Origin: Betaproteobacteria bacterium
GTDB lineage: Bacteria; Pseudomonadota; Gammaproteobacteria; Burkholderiales; Burkholderiaceae_C
Reading direction: 5' to 3'
Length of the DNA: 64,000 bases
Assembly: GCA_016704535.1 (NCBI GenBank)
Contig: JADIZZ010000007.1
Span: 62,001 to 126,000, forward strand
Below the pieces are notes generated by a model. That model saw only the letters and a list, made by a program, of their open reading frames with translations, was not told where the DNA came from and ran no database searches. Position 1 is the first letter of the stretch. Every line of letters begins with the position of its first letter. A program made the position numbers and the translations under genes. Below are positions 12,368-21,526 of the stretch, one piece after another.

Positions 12368-13607
12368 GACGCTTGCCAGGCACATCAAGGTCCTTTCCGG
12401 GTGGGCATTCCCTTCGGACGGATTCGATGAACTCGAAGGGCTGCCGCTGATTCGCATTCGAGATCTGGCCAGTGGCACTACCGAGGTGAAGTTCAAGGGC
12501 AGCTACGACCCGCGGTACGTCATCGACGACGGTGACGTGCTCATCGGCATGGACGGAGACTTCTCTGTGGAGAAGTGGGCCGGTGGGCCAGCACTGTTGA
12601 ACCAGCGCGTATGCAAGGTCGAGACTGCCTCGGAGAACCTGGACCAGGGCTTCCTTTACTGGTACTTGATGCCGCATGTCGCCGAGATCCATCGCAAGAC
12701 GCCGCAGACGACGGTTCGGCACCTTGCCGCATCCAGCCTGGGTCACATCGTGGCCCCGCCGATCTCGGTTGCGGAACAACGCACAGTCAACGAGATCCTC
12801 GACACCCTCGACACCACCATCCGCCAAACCGAGGCGATCATCGAGAAGCTCAAGCAGGTCAAGCAGGGGCTGCTGCACGACCTGCTGACCCGCGGCATCG
12901 ACGCCAACGGCGAACTGCGCCCGCCACAGAGCCAAGCGCCCCATCTGTACAAGGACTCACCACTGGGGTGGATTCCATGGGAGTGGGAAGCGATCACCCT
13001 CGGCGCGGCGGTCGGCCGATCTGGCGGAGCGATTCAGACCGGCCCCTTCGGCTCACAGCTTCACGCACACGAGTACGTTCCAGAAGGTGTCCCGGTGATC
13101 ATGCCGCAGGACATCCTCGATGGCGCTATCGACCGAGCGCAGATTGCAATGGTTAGCGACCGCAAAGCGATCGCGATGGCTCGCCACCAAGTCGCCACAA
13201 ATGATGTTGTGTTCTCTCGACGCGGCGATCTATCGCGGTGCGCAGCGATTGGTGAGCACGAGATCGGCTGGCTCTGCGGAACTGGCTGTCTGCTAGTCCG
13301 GCTACCAAAGACAGAGCTTCTCGGTGTCTGGCTTTCGTTGGTCTATCGGCAGCCTTTGGTACAGGCGCAGGTTCTGGGGCGAGCGGTAGGCTCGACGATG
13401 GCAAACCTCAATACGGGCATCCTCAGCGAGTTGCACGTCACACGCCCGCCAGTAGAGGAGCAGAGTGAAATCGACAGTCGCATTCGCGCACTGTCCAGCA
13501 CGCTGGAAGCTGAGAGTGACCTTGCAGCCAAGCTGCGACTGGAGAAGTCCGGCCTCATGGACGACCTGCTCACCGGCCACGTCCGCGTCACCCCGCTGCT
13601 GGCCTGA
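12360..13607 (+). CDS. hsdS: Type I restriction-modification specificity subunit
   Basis: The ATG at 12360 overlaps the hsdM stop and is preferred over ATG 12348. The 415-residue protein has the duplicated HsdS plan. The first target recognition domain covers about 1-150. A central conserved helix has P-x-x-x-A-E-Q and IIEKLKQVKQGLLHDLLTRG. The second recognition domain (about 200-350) contains TGPFGSQL. A C-terminal helix repeats the pattern (VEEQSEIDSRI ... SGLMDDLLTGHVRV). Two different recognition domains imply a bipartite target. No frameshift is seen. Confidence 0.93.
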
Positions 13608-13631
13608 CCGACGAACGCCCGCCTAACCATC

Positions 13632-14315
13632 ATGCCCTCTGAGTCACACATCCTCTTCGAGGGCGAGCTGTCCGACGCACCCGGTCGAGCGGAATCGTGG
13701 ACCGAGTCGGTCCGTTACCTCGGTCGCGGCGCCTGGGAGTTGCTTTCGGAAGGAACAGGGTTCTCTGGCGGTGAGAGGAACGTCGTCTTTCGAGAGCGCC
13801 TTAGCACCAGGGGTATGGTCGACTGGGTTCGAGAGAGAGATGCGGAAGACGCCGATGTCCCGACCACCTGCACAGTGAATGAAGTTGCGAGCGACGAAAG
13901 TGAGGAGAGCGGCGTGCTGCTTGGACCGCGGACAGCCCGACTCCTTGAGATCGCTGAGATCGTCGGAGCAGAGCACTGCTGCCGCTGCTTGCGCGGGCTC
14001 GCCGCCGGCACTTGGCCGCCCGAGCCCAAAGCCCCAGTCATTCAGCAGGTCACCGGCGTCGCGGTGCGTCCCGTCTGGATACGTATTTCGCACCCAGTCT
14101 TCACTGTGTTGACTTCGGGAGGCCCAGCCTTTCTCTACCCTCCATCCCCGGACGGGCGCGCGCAATTGGTGCTGACTTCATCGAGCAGCATGGACAGAGG
14201 GTGGACGATCCGGCTGCCTAAGAAGTGGCTACTCGCGCTGGAGCCCTGGAGAGACAAGCTAGCCCAGTTAGCGAAGGCGAAGAGCAAAGGCGGGAGTCCG
14301 CCGGCGACCGAGTGA
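13632..14315 (+). CDS. Orphan protein in the restriction operon
   Basis: This 227-residue protein begins 24 bases after hsdS, on the same strand. I recognise no domain. It has a Cys-Cys-x-x-Cys segment (about residues 116-120), which could bind metal or be incidental, and a basic C-terminus (KLAQLAKAKSKGG). It stops four bases before an ATG that opens an hsdR relic, so it was probably co-transcribed with the original hsdR. A role in restriction is inferred only from position. Confidence 0.6.
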   Translation: MPSESHILFEGELSDAPGRAESWTESVRYLGRGAWELLSEGTGFSGGERNVVFRERLSTRGMVDWVRERDAEDADVPTTCTVNEVASDESEESGVLLGPRTARLLEIAEIVGAEHCCRCLRGLAAGTWPPEPKAPVIQQVTGVAVRPVWIRISHPVFTVLTSGGPAFLYPPSPDGRAQLVLTSSSSMDRGWTIRLPKKWLLALEPWRDKLAQLAKAKSKGGSPPATE

Positions 14316-14318
14316 ACC

Positions 14319-14396
14319 ATGGGCTGGGAACTCGAAACCGTCGAAAAGCCCTTCGTCGAGCAGCTCAGGCCGATGGGTTGGATCTATGCCGAGGGC
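14319..14396 (+). pseudogene. 5' relic of an older hsdR, split by an IS
   Basis: The first 26 codons match the start of the intact hsdR at 18236 (MGWELE-VEKPFVEQL--MGW). The frame then runs into the IS3-family element. After the 3-base target duplication (GGC, 14394-14396 and 15702-15704) the match resumes from 15705 with N-I-D-S-P-A-P-T, against D-L-D-S-P-A-A-T in hsdR, and fades by about 15734. Many differences from the intact gene are synonymous. This is therefore a diverged allele, not a recent copy. Confidence 0.85.
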
Positions 14397-14435
14397 TGAC
14401 CTTGCCCTCGTTCGACGTAGTCCATAGCCACTCGG

Positions 14436-15335
14436 TTACGCGGCTTTCTTCGCCTGGCCCGCGTGCCAGTTTGCTTCGAACCTCATCGGGCTGACGTAGC
14501 CCAACGTGGAGTGAAGTCTGTGATGGTTGTAGAACGTCAACCAGTCGATCACCTCATCCATCGCCTCGCGCTGGGTGGCGAACTTCTTGCCATACAGCCG
14601 GCCCACTTTCAGGCTTCCCCACAGGCTTTCCGTCGGCGCATTGTCCCAGCAGTTGCCCTTGCGACTCATCGACGACAGCATGCCGTAGCTGGCCAGCGCG
14701 TCCTGGAACGAGTGGCTGCAGTATTGGCTGCCGCGGTCCGAGTGGAAGACCAATCCTGGCGCCGGGTGCCGCCTGAACCACGCCATGCGCAGCGCGTCTG
14801 TCACCAGGCTGGCCTGCATGTGCGGCTGCATGCTCCAGCCCACCACCTGACGGCTGAACAGGTCAATCACCGCAGCCAGGTACAGCCAGCCTTCGTCGGT
14901 GGCGATGTAGGTGATGTCGCTGCTCCAGACGCGGTCGGGCTCCGGCGGCGTGAAGTCACGCGCCAGCAAGTTCTCAGCGATCGGCAGATCGTGCTTGCTG
15001 TCGGTCGTCACGACGAACTTCCTCTTGCTGCGCGCCTTGATGCCGTGCGTGTGCATCAGTCGCTGCACCCGGTCTTTGCCCACGCGAATGCCTCGCGCCA
15101 ACAGTTCCTTCCATATCCTTGGCCAGCCGTATTCGCCTTTGACCTCGGCGTAGATTGCTCGGATGTGGGCCAGTAGGGCCTCGTTGCTGAGTCGGCCGCC
15201 ACCAGGCTGGCTGGGCTGGCTCGTGCGGCGCCGGCGCTGATGCTCGAAGTAGCCGCTCGTGCTCACGCCCAGCACGTCGCACGTCAAGGTGACTGGCCAC
15301 GCAGCCTTGTTCTTGGCGATCCAGGCGTACTTCAC
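14436..15335 (-). CDS. IS3-family transposase OrfB (type 1, copy 1)
   Basis: The 299-residue DDE integrase-type transposase has SSDITYI (first Asp), FHSDRGSQYCS (second Asp) and NAPTESLWGSLK (Glu). The start is a GTG that overlaps the end of orfA in the undamaged copy. It is normally made as an OrfAB fusion by -1 frameshifting. Here orfA is damaged, so activity of this copy is doubtful. Confidence 0.9.
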   Translation of the reverse strand: MKYAWIAKNKAAWPVTLTCDVLGVSTSGYFEHQRRRRTSQPSQPGGGRLSNEALLAHIRAIYAEVKGEYGWPRIWKELLARGIRVGKDRVQRLMHTHGIKARSKRKFVVTTDSKHDLPIAENLLARDFTPPEPDRVWSSDITYIATDEGWLYLAAVIDLFSRQVVGWSMQPHMQASLVTDALRMAWFRRHPAPGLVFHSDRGSQYCSHSFQDALASYGMLSSMSRKGNCWDNAPTESLWGSLKVGRLYGKKFATQREAMDEVIDWLTFYNHHRLHSTLGYVSPMRFEANWHAGQAKKAA

Positions 15336-15636
15336 AGCGATTCCTTTGCAAAGTACGCCGTCGCTTTTTTAGGATGTCGCGCTCCATCTTCACGCGGGCC
15401 AGCTCAGCACGCAGTCGTGCCAGCTCCATCTGCTCGGCGCTCACCGGTCGTTCGCCGGCGCCCTGCAGTTCACCCTTCTCGGCCAGCCGAACCCAGTTAC
15501 TCAAGGTCTGCTTGGGCATGCCCAACACCCGCGCCGTCACAGACGCTTCCTGCCCGGCCTTGACCAGCCGAACGGCCTCCAACTTGAACTCCAGCGTGTA
15601 CCGCGCGCGGTGCTGGTCCTGACTCTTCTTGCTCAT
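15336..15636 (-). pseudogene. IS3-family OrfA, frameshifted (type 1, copy 1)
   Basis: The N-terminal helix-turn-helix part (MSKKSQDQ..., TLSNWVRL) is intact, but the A-tract near 15366 has six A where the copy at 34.1 kb has seven. After DILKK the frame therefore leaves the normal end (ATAYFAKESL). The run is the expected frameshift signal of IS3 elements, so either a real deletion or a homopolymer reading error is possible. Confidence 0.75.
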
Positions 15637-15757
15637 CTTTCGTGCTCCATGAATGCATTTTCAGCTTCAGCTATGGAGTACGTTTTTCGGGGGCAAGGTC
15701 AGGCAACATCGACAGCCCTGCTCCTACCGACAGCCCCATCGTTGGGTGGTTACCGCC

Positions 15758-18226
15758 ATGACGGTCCAAAAAGCCTTGCTGGCTGCAGATAGCCAGACAC
15801 CCACCTTGCAGTCGCACGACGTGGTGGCGGGGCTGGGGCTGGCCCCCCGCGATCTGCTGGCTACCTGCCTGGCCTTGTTCGAGGACAGCACGCTGCAGCA
15901 ACGGCTATCAGACCGGATCGAAGCCGTGTCAAGAAGGATCGGGTCTAACCCGTCGCAGGCTGCAGCCGACACACAAGCGACGCTCAGTTCGCTGCAACTC
16001 CGCATGACGGTCTGGAGGAACGCGGCAGCACACGATGACGTGTTGAGGCTCGTGCTCTGGATGCGCCTGCGCGAGGCCTTCGACCTGCCGCCGCTGACCT
16101 TTGGCACCCTGCGCTCGGCACGTACCGCCGCGGACGATGTGGTGGTTGCAACGCTGCGCTCCATTCAGCCAGAGGGCTTGGTGGAGGCTGCAAAACGTTG
16201 GACCGGCGTAGGTGAGCAGCGCGAGATTCCCGACAGCCTTGACGCGCTGGCACGTCAGACCCTGGCCGAACTGGTATCTAGCGTGATGCAGGCCGATGAC
16301 GCGGCCAGCGCCACGGCGAGGGAGGCCCTGCTACGCACGATGAAGGAGCGCGTGGCGCAACTGGACGAGGAGTCCCGCACCCGGTTGCTGGAGGCCATCA
16401 ATGCACGGGAGTTCAACGACGACGCCATCCGCACCATGTTGCTGACGGGAGGCGGCTTGGCCACCTTCGGCGGCGCGGTGAGCGTGGCCGGGTTTTCCGC
16501 CTACATCCTGGCGGCGCAGGCATCGGCATTCATTCCGCTGGTCAGTGGCCCGGCCCTCGTGTCATTTGTGGCAGTGCTGTCCAACCCAATCACCATCGTG
16601 CTGGCAACGGTCGGGGCCGGCGTGTGGGCGGCACGCTCGGCCAACAGGAAGATCCAGTCCGCCATCGCCATGCGGGTGATTTCGCTGCTGGCCCTGACCG
16701 GCATTGCCGCCGGCGATGCCGGTTTGAGAGGGATGGCGCAGGCCTTCCTTCGCCTGCCAGGAGTGACCAGCGCAGGCACGTTGGACGGCAAAGTGCTGGC
16801 TGCCTACCAGGCTGACTGGAAAACCATCGAACCGGCGCAGCGCAACGCCGTGTCGCTGGAGCTGCGAACCTTGCAGGTGATGGAGCGACCAATTCCCGAC
16901 AGTCAGTCTACGGACCGCTGGGAGCGACTGCTGCAAAAGGGTGACGGTGCGGTGCAGGACATGGCTGCCATGAGTGTGCTGACGCTAGGCGAGCTGGCAT
17001 ATCACATCCACTCTCTGGACCCGGCAGTGCTGGCGGCGGCGGACTTCTCGAGGGTGGAGGATCTGGACGACCCAATCGCGTTCGCTGCGTTCGCCCATTC
17101 CATCGAAGCACTGGGGGCAGACAGCCACCTTGGCGCCATCAGCAACTTGAAGGGCTACGTGGCCGAACAGGTAGTGGCCGGCGAACTGGTGCGACAAGGG
17201 CATCTGGTGGAGTTCCCGGACACGTCGAACCAGGCGGGTTGGGACATCGCCGTTGATGGCGTGAAGTTCCAGGTGAAAAACGCGACCGATCTCGACCTGT
17301 TGGCGCGGCATTTCGACAAGGGCTACGACTACCCCATACTGGCCAATTCAGAGGTCGCCGAGCTTCTGTCCAAGGCGGCTGACGAAGGCCACGTGCCGGC
17401 ATGGGCCGATCGGGTGCATTTCGTCGAAGGCTACAGCCAGGACTCGGTGCAGCAGTTAACTGATCAGACCCTGGATGCCGGCGATGCCATGCTGCATCCT
17501 CATGTGCCGATTTTTGCAGTCACCTTGGGCGCCATACGCCAATGGGGCCGCTACAGCAGCGGGCAGGTGTCTGGCTCGCAGGCGGTGCAGACGGTGCTTG
17601 TCAACGGTGCCTTCAGCGCCAGCCTAGCGGTGGCGGGCAACTTCGCGGGCGTTGCTATCGGCATGCTGGTGTTCGGCCCGGCTGGCGCCTTGGTGCTGGG
17701 TTCGGCCTTGCCTATCGTGAGTCGCACGCAGGTGGGCAACGTTAGAAAAGCGGCCGAGGCGGTCACCAAGGGCGCCTTGTATGAGAACTGGCAACGCGAG
17801 GCCGACGAATCCCTGGTTACTTTGCTCGGCGCACTCGAAAGACAGCTAGTCAGCAAAGGAGTTCAAGTTAAGGCGCGCGGCGCCAGTCCCAAGCCCGCGC
17901 TTCTGGCGAACTACTTGACCTGGCGCATCGATGAGGACGTTCGTTTCTTGCGTGAAGCTTGGCTGAGGCTTAAGCGCATAGAGGAAGATCAAAAGTTCAA
18001 GGTCGAGGACGCTGGCGACCGGCTGTTGGTCTGGCTCAGTACCTGCACTCTCCATCCTGTGACATACCAGAACGAGCTACGCAGGTGGCTGGAGGTATTG
18101 GCGCGCAGGCCGACGCTTGAGCAGAATTTGGTCGAGAGAAAGGAGCGGACTGTTTCGTCCTTGAAGGACTTCTGGAGCGGCGTGAAACAAGGCTACAAGG
18201 AACAAATGTCGAAGAAGAAGGACTAG
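15758..18226 (+). CDS. Membrane protein with PD-(D/E)XK-like motif, embedded in type I R-M locus
   Basis: The ATG at 15758 is the first start after the IS and hsdR relic, giving 822 residues. The N-terminal 220 residues are helical and charged. Residues about 227-292 hold two or three hydrophobic Gly/Ala-rich segments. Residues 465-510 resemble a PD-(D/E)XK nuclease core: KGYVAEQ (Glu 470), then AGWDIAVDG (Asp 496) and FQVK (Gln 505, Lys 507). A second Gly-rich hydrophobic segment covers about 613-655, and a basic helical tail ends the protein. I do not recognise the family. The gene ends nine bases before hsdR, so the two are probably co-transcribed. A membrane-associated effector nuclease is inference. 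Confidence 0.7.
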   Translation: MTVQKALLAADSQTPTLQSHDVVAGLGLAPRDLLATCLALFEDSTLQQRLSDRIEAVSRRIGSNPSQAAADTQATLSSLQLRMTVWRNAAAHDDVLRLVLWMRLREAFDLPPLTFGTLRSARTAADDVVVATLRSIQPEGLVEAAKRWTGVGEQREIPDSLDALARQTLAELVSSVMQADDAASATAREALLRTMKERVAQLDEESRTRLLEAINAREFNDDAIRTMLLTGGGLATFGGAVSVAGFSAYILAAQASAFIPLVSGPALVSFVAVLSNPITIVLATVGAGVWAARSANRKIQSAIAMRVISLLALTGIAAGDAGLRGMAQAFLRLPGVTSAGTLDGKVLAAYQADWKTIEPAQRNAVSLELRTLQVMERPIPDSQSTDRWERLLQKGDGAVQDMAAMSVLTLGELAYHIHSLDPAVLAAADFSRVEDLDDPIAFAAFAHSIEALGADSHLGAISNLKGYVAEQVVAGELVRQGHLVEFPDTSNQAGWDIAVDGVKFQVKNATDLDLLARHFDKGYDYPILANSEVAELLSKAADEGHVPAWADRVHFVEGYSQDSVQQLTDQTLDAGDAMLHPHVPIFAVTLGAIRQWGRYSSGQVSGSQAVQTVLVNGAFSASLAVAGNFAGVAIGMLVFGPAGALVLGSALPIVSRTQVGNVRKAAEAVTKGALYENWQREADESLVTLLGALERQLVSKGVQVKARGASPKPALLANYLTWRIDEDVRFLREAWLRLKRIEEDQKFKVEDAGDRLLVWLSTCTLHPVTYQNELRRWLEVLARRPTLEQNLVERKERTVSSLKDFWSGVKQGYKEQMSKKKD

Positions 18227-18235
18227 ACGACCAGC

Positions 18236-21200
18236 ATGGGATGGGAACTAGAAGCCGTTGAGAAGCCCTTTGTTGAGCAACTGCTCGCAATGGGCTGGCG
18301 CTACCTCGAAGGCGACCTCGATAGCCCAGCAGCCACCTCCCGCATAAGCTTCACCGAGGTCATCCAGGAAGCCCGGCTGCGCCGCCAACTCCATGCTCTG
18401 AACCTGGATGCCACCGGACAGCCCTGGCTCGACGACGAGCGCCTATCTCAGGCAGCAGGTGCCATCACCCGCATCCCCGCGCACCGGCTGATGGAGGCCA
18501 ACCAGACCGCCACCGAGCTGCTGCTGGGCGGCCTGACGGTCGAGGGCCTGCCTGGCTGGGATGGCGGCCGCGGCCAGACTATCCACTTCATCGACTGGGA
18601 ACACCCTGAGCGCAACGAGTTCACCGTCGTCAACCAGTACCGGGTGGACTGCCTGCCGGGCTACAGCCGTGGCAAGGCGTTCATCGTGCCCGACCTGGTG
18701 CTGCTGGTGAACGGCATCCCGCTGGTGGTGGTGGAGTGCAAGAGCCCCAGCGTGCCAGAGCCGCTGGCCGAGGCCGTCGATCAACTGCGCCGCTACAGCA
18801 ACCAGCGCCGCGCCAGCGGTGAGGTGGACGACAACGAGGGTAACGAGCCGCTGTTCCACACCAACCAGTTGCTCATCGCCACCAGCTTCGACGAGGCGCG
18901 TGTGGGCAGCGTGGGCGCCGCCTTCCGCCACTACGCGGCCTGGAAAACCGTGGTCGGCCCCGACGGCCAGGGCACCGAGGCCGAAGTTGCGGCCGCGCTG
19001 GGAAAGGCTCAGCTCTCCGAACAGGAACGCCTGGTGGCGGGTCTGCTGTCGAAGGCCAATCTGCTGGACGTGGTGCGGCACTTCATGTTGTTCATGGCCG
19101 CCGACGGGCAGACGGTGAAGTCAGTCTGTCGCTACCAGCAGTACCGCGCCGTCAATCTCGCCATCCACCGCCTGCGCACCGGCAAGACCCGGCGCCAGGA
19201 CGGCGAACACGACCGGCGCGGCGGCATCGTCTGGCACACCCAAGGCTCGGGCAAGAGCCTGACGATGGTGTTCCTGATGCGCAAGCTGCGCACCGACGCG
19301 CTGTTGCGCCGCTTCAAGGTGGTGGTGGTGACCGACCGCAACGATCTGGAACAGCAGCTTTCGCAGACGGCCAAACTCACAGGGCAGAACGTCGAGCGCG
19401 CCACATCGGCGGCCGGGCTGAAGCAGTACCTGCGCCGCCAGGGGCCGGACATCGTGTTCGGCATGATCCAGAAGCAGCGCGGCGGCGATGCGGCCGGCGA
19501 GTCGGGTCTGAAGGCCGAGGACCTGCCCAAGGCCGCGGCGCGTGAGCCGGCGACGGTGGAAGTACTGAACGAGGACGAGGCGATCTTGGTGCTGGTGGAC
19601 GAGGCCCACCGCAGCCAGGCCGGCGACCTGCAGGCGGCGCTGCTGGCCGGCCTGCCCAACTGCGCGCGCATCGGCTTCACCGGCACGCCCATCCTGATGG
19701 GCGACAAGAAGCGCACGCACGAGATCTTCGGCGAGTTCATCGACCGCTACACGATCCGCGAGGCCGAAGCCGACGGCGCCATCGTGCCCATCCTGTACGA
19801 GGGCCGCACGGCGCACGGCGCGGTGAAGGACGGCGCCAATCTGGACGACCTGTTCGAAGACCTGTTCCGCGAGCACACGCCCGAGGAACTGGAGGCGATC
19901 AAGGCCAAGTACGCCACCAAGGGCCAAATCTTCGAGGCGCCGGACCTCATCCGCGACAAGGCGCGCGACATGCTGCGCCACTACGTCACCCACATCCTGC
20001 CCAATGGCTTCAAGGCCCAGGTGGTGGCCTACAGCCGGCTGGCAGTGGTGCGCTATCTGGATGCCTTCATTGCCGCGCGCGATGAGCTGCTGGTAGAGGC
20101 CGAAGGGTTGAGTCCCGAGGACAAGGCGCTGGACGACGAGGCGCTGTGCACGCGGCCACCGACGGTGCAGGCCCAGGTGCAGGCGTGGCGCTGGCGCGAA
20201 GTGCTGGCCCGGATCGAGTTCGCGCCCATCATTTCGGGCAGCAATAACGACGACCCGGCCTGGAAGCAGTGGACGGAAGGCGAAGCCCAGAAGGGCCGCA
20301 TCGACCGCTTCAAGCAACCGCTGTTGCACGCCGATCCAGCCAAGGCCGACCCGCTGGCCTTCATGATCGTGAAGTCGATGCTGCTGACCGGCTTCGACGC
20401 GCCCATCGAGGGCGTGATGTACCTGGACCGGCCGATCCGCGAGGCCGAGCTGCTGCAGACCATCGCCCGCGTGAACCGCACCGGCCACGGCAAGCAGTTC
20501 GGTATCGTGGTCGACTACTACGGCCTGGCGCACCACCTGAAGGAGGCGCTGAACGTCTACGCCGAGGACGACATCGACGGCGCGCTGCAGAGCCTGAAGG
20601 ACGAGATCCCGGTGCTGCGCGACCGGCACCTGCGCGTGGTGGACCTGTTCCGCAGCCGCGGCATCGACAGCCTGGCGGACACCGAAACCTGCGTCGAGGC
20701 CCTGGCCGACGAGCGGCTGCGTGCCGAGTTTGCGGTCAAGCTGAAGGCGTTCCTGACCACGCTGGACGTGGTGCTGCCGCGGCCCGAGGGGCTACCCTTT
20801 GCGCCCGACGCCAAGAAACTCGCGTTCATCTACGCACGCGCCCGCAATCGCTACCGCGACACGCCGGTGCTGGGCAAGGACGTGGGCGCCAAGGTACGCA
20901 AGCTGATCGACGACCATGTGGTGTCGATGGGCGTGGACCCGAAGATCCCGCCGGTGTCGCTGACCGATGCCGACTTCGGCAGCAAGCTGGCCCGTGAGCC
21001 CAATGACCGGGCCAAGGCGTCGGAGATGGAGCACGCCATCCGCGCGCACATCCGCGAGCACCTGGACCAGGACCCTGTCGCCTACCGCAAGCTGAGTGAG
21101 CGGCTGCGCGACGTGCTGGCCAAGCTGGGCGAGCAGTGGGATGAACTGAGCAAGGCGCTGCAGGGGTTGGTGGACGAGATCCGCGCCGGCCATGTGGAGC

Positions 21201-21526
21201 CTGATGACCCACTAACGGATCTGCCCGAGCACTACGGGCCGTTCCTGCGGCTGATGGTGGACACGGCGGCGGGAGATCGGGCAATCAGTGATGCCGAGCA
21301 GCAGAAGCTGGTGGACTTGACGGTGGACGTGGTCGACACCATCGCGGCCGAGTTGGTGCCCAACTTCTGGCGGCCCAATCGGCAGCCGGCGCAGGATGCG
21401 CTGAACACTCGGATCTTCGAGCTGCTGATGGCCTCGCGCCTGTTACCGACGCCGCAGATCGAGGCGCTGGTCGACAAGCTGATGGCACTGGCGCGGGCTA
21501 ACCACGACCGGCTGATCAAGCTGTGA
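18236..21526 (+). CDS. hsdR: Type I restriction endonuclease subunit R
   Basis: The 1096-residue motor and nuclease subunit cuts DNA after translocation when bound to HsdM and HsdS. The N-terminal nuclease domain carries VPDLVLLVNG (Asp 153) and VVVECKSP (Glu 167, Lys 169). The helicase part has Walker A TQGSGKS (335-341), the DEAH box LVDEAHRS (455-458) and FTGTP (481-485), with a second RecA-like lobe including LLTGFDAP and QTIARVNRTG. The C-terminal quarter is helical and probably contacts the methylase. Length is normal and the frame intact. It overlaps the next gene by four bases. Confidence 0.96.
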   Translation: MGWELEAVEKPFVEQLLAMGWRYLEGDLDSPAATSRISFTEVIQEARLRRQLHALNLDATGQPWLDDERLSQAAGAITRIPAHRLMEANQTATELLLGGLTVEGLPGWDGGRGQTIHFIDWEHPERNEFTVVNQYRVDCLPGYSRGKAFIVPDLVLLVNGIPLVVVECKSPSVPEPLAEAVDQLRRYSNQRRASGEVDDNEGNEPLFHTNQLLIATSFDEARVGSVGAAFRHYAAWKTVVGPDGQGTEAEVAAALGKAQLSEQERLVAGLLSKANLLDVVRHFMLFMAADGQTVKSVCRYQQYRAVNLAIHRLRTGKTRRQDGEHDRRGGIVWHTQGSGKSLTMVFLMRKLRTDALLRRFKVVVVTDRNDLEQQLSQTAKLTGQNVERATSAAGLKQYLRRQGPDIVFGMIQKQRGGDAAGESGLKAEDLPKAAAREPATVEVLNEDEAILVLVDEAHRSQAGDLQAALLAGLPNCARIGFTGTPILMGDKKRTHEIFGEFIDRYTIREAEADGAIVPILYEGRTAHGAVKDGANLDDLFEDLFREHTPEELEAIKAKYATKGQIFEAPDLIRDKARDMLRHYVTHILPNGFKAQVVAYSRLAVVRYLDAFIAARDELLVEAEGLSPEDKALDDEALCTRPPTVQAQVQAWRWREVLARIEFAPIISGSNNDDPAWKQWTEGEAQKGRIDRFKQPLLHADPAKADPLAFMIVKSMLLTGFDAPIEGVMYLDRPIREAELLQTIARVNRTGHGKQFGIVVDYYGLAHHLKEALNVYAEDDIDGALQSLKDEIPVLRDRHLRVVDLFRSRGIDSLADTETCVEALADERLRAEFAVKLKAFLTTLDVVLPRPEGLPFAPDAKKLAFIYARARNRYRDTPVLGKDVGAKVRKLIDDHVVSMGVDPKIPPVSLTDADFGSKLAREPNDRAKASEMEHAIRAHIREHLDQDPVAYRKLSERLRDVLAKLGEQWDELSKALQGLVDEIRAGHVEPDDPLTDLPEHYGPFLRLMVDTAAGDRAISDAEQQKLVDLTVDVVDTIAAELVPNFWRPNRQPAQDALNTRIFELLMASRLLPTPQIEALVDKLMALARANHDRLIKL

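Larger units (their letters stand above)
14397..15701 (-). mobile_element. IS3-family element, type 1, copy 1
   Basis: The 1305-bp element is bounded by inverted repeats TGACCTTGCCC/GGGCAAGGTCA and flanked by the 3-bp duplication GGC. It is almost identical to the copy at 33141-34446; the boundaries come from comparing the two. The transposase genes are on the minus strand. The insertion interrupts the hsdR relic. Confidence 0.92.

Noticed and set aside
19121..20629. Open frame of about 500 codons opposite hsdR
   Set aside because: Same effect of codon bias; the + strand has all HsdR motifs in order.
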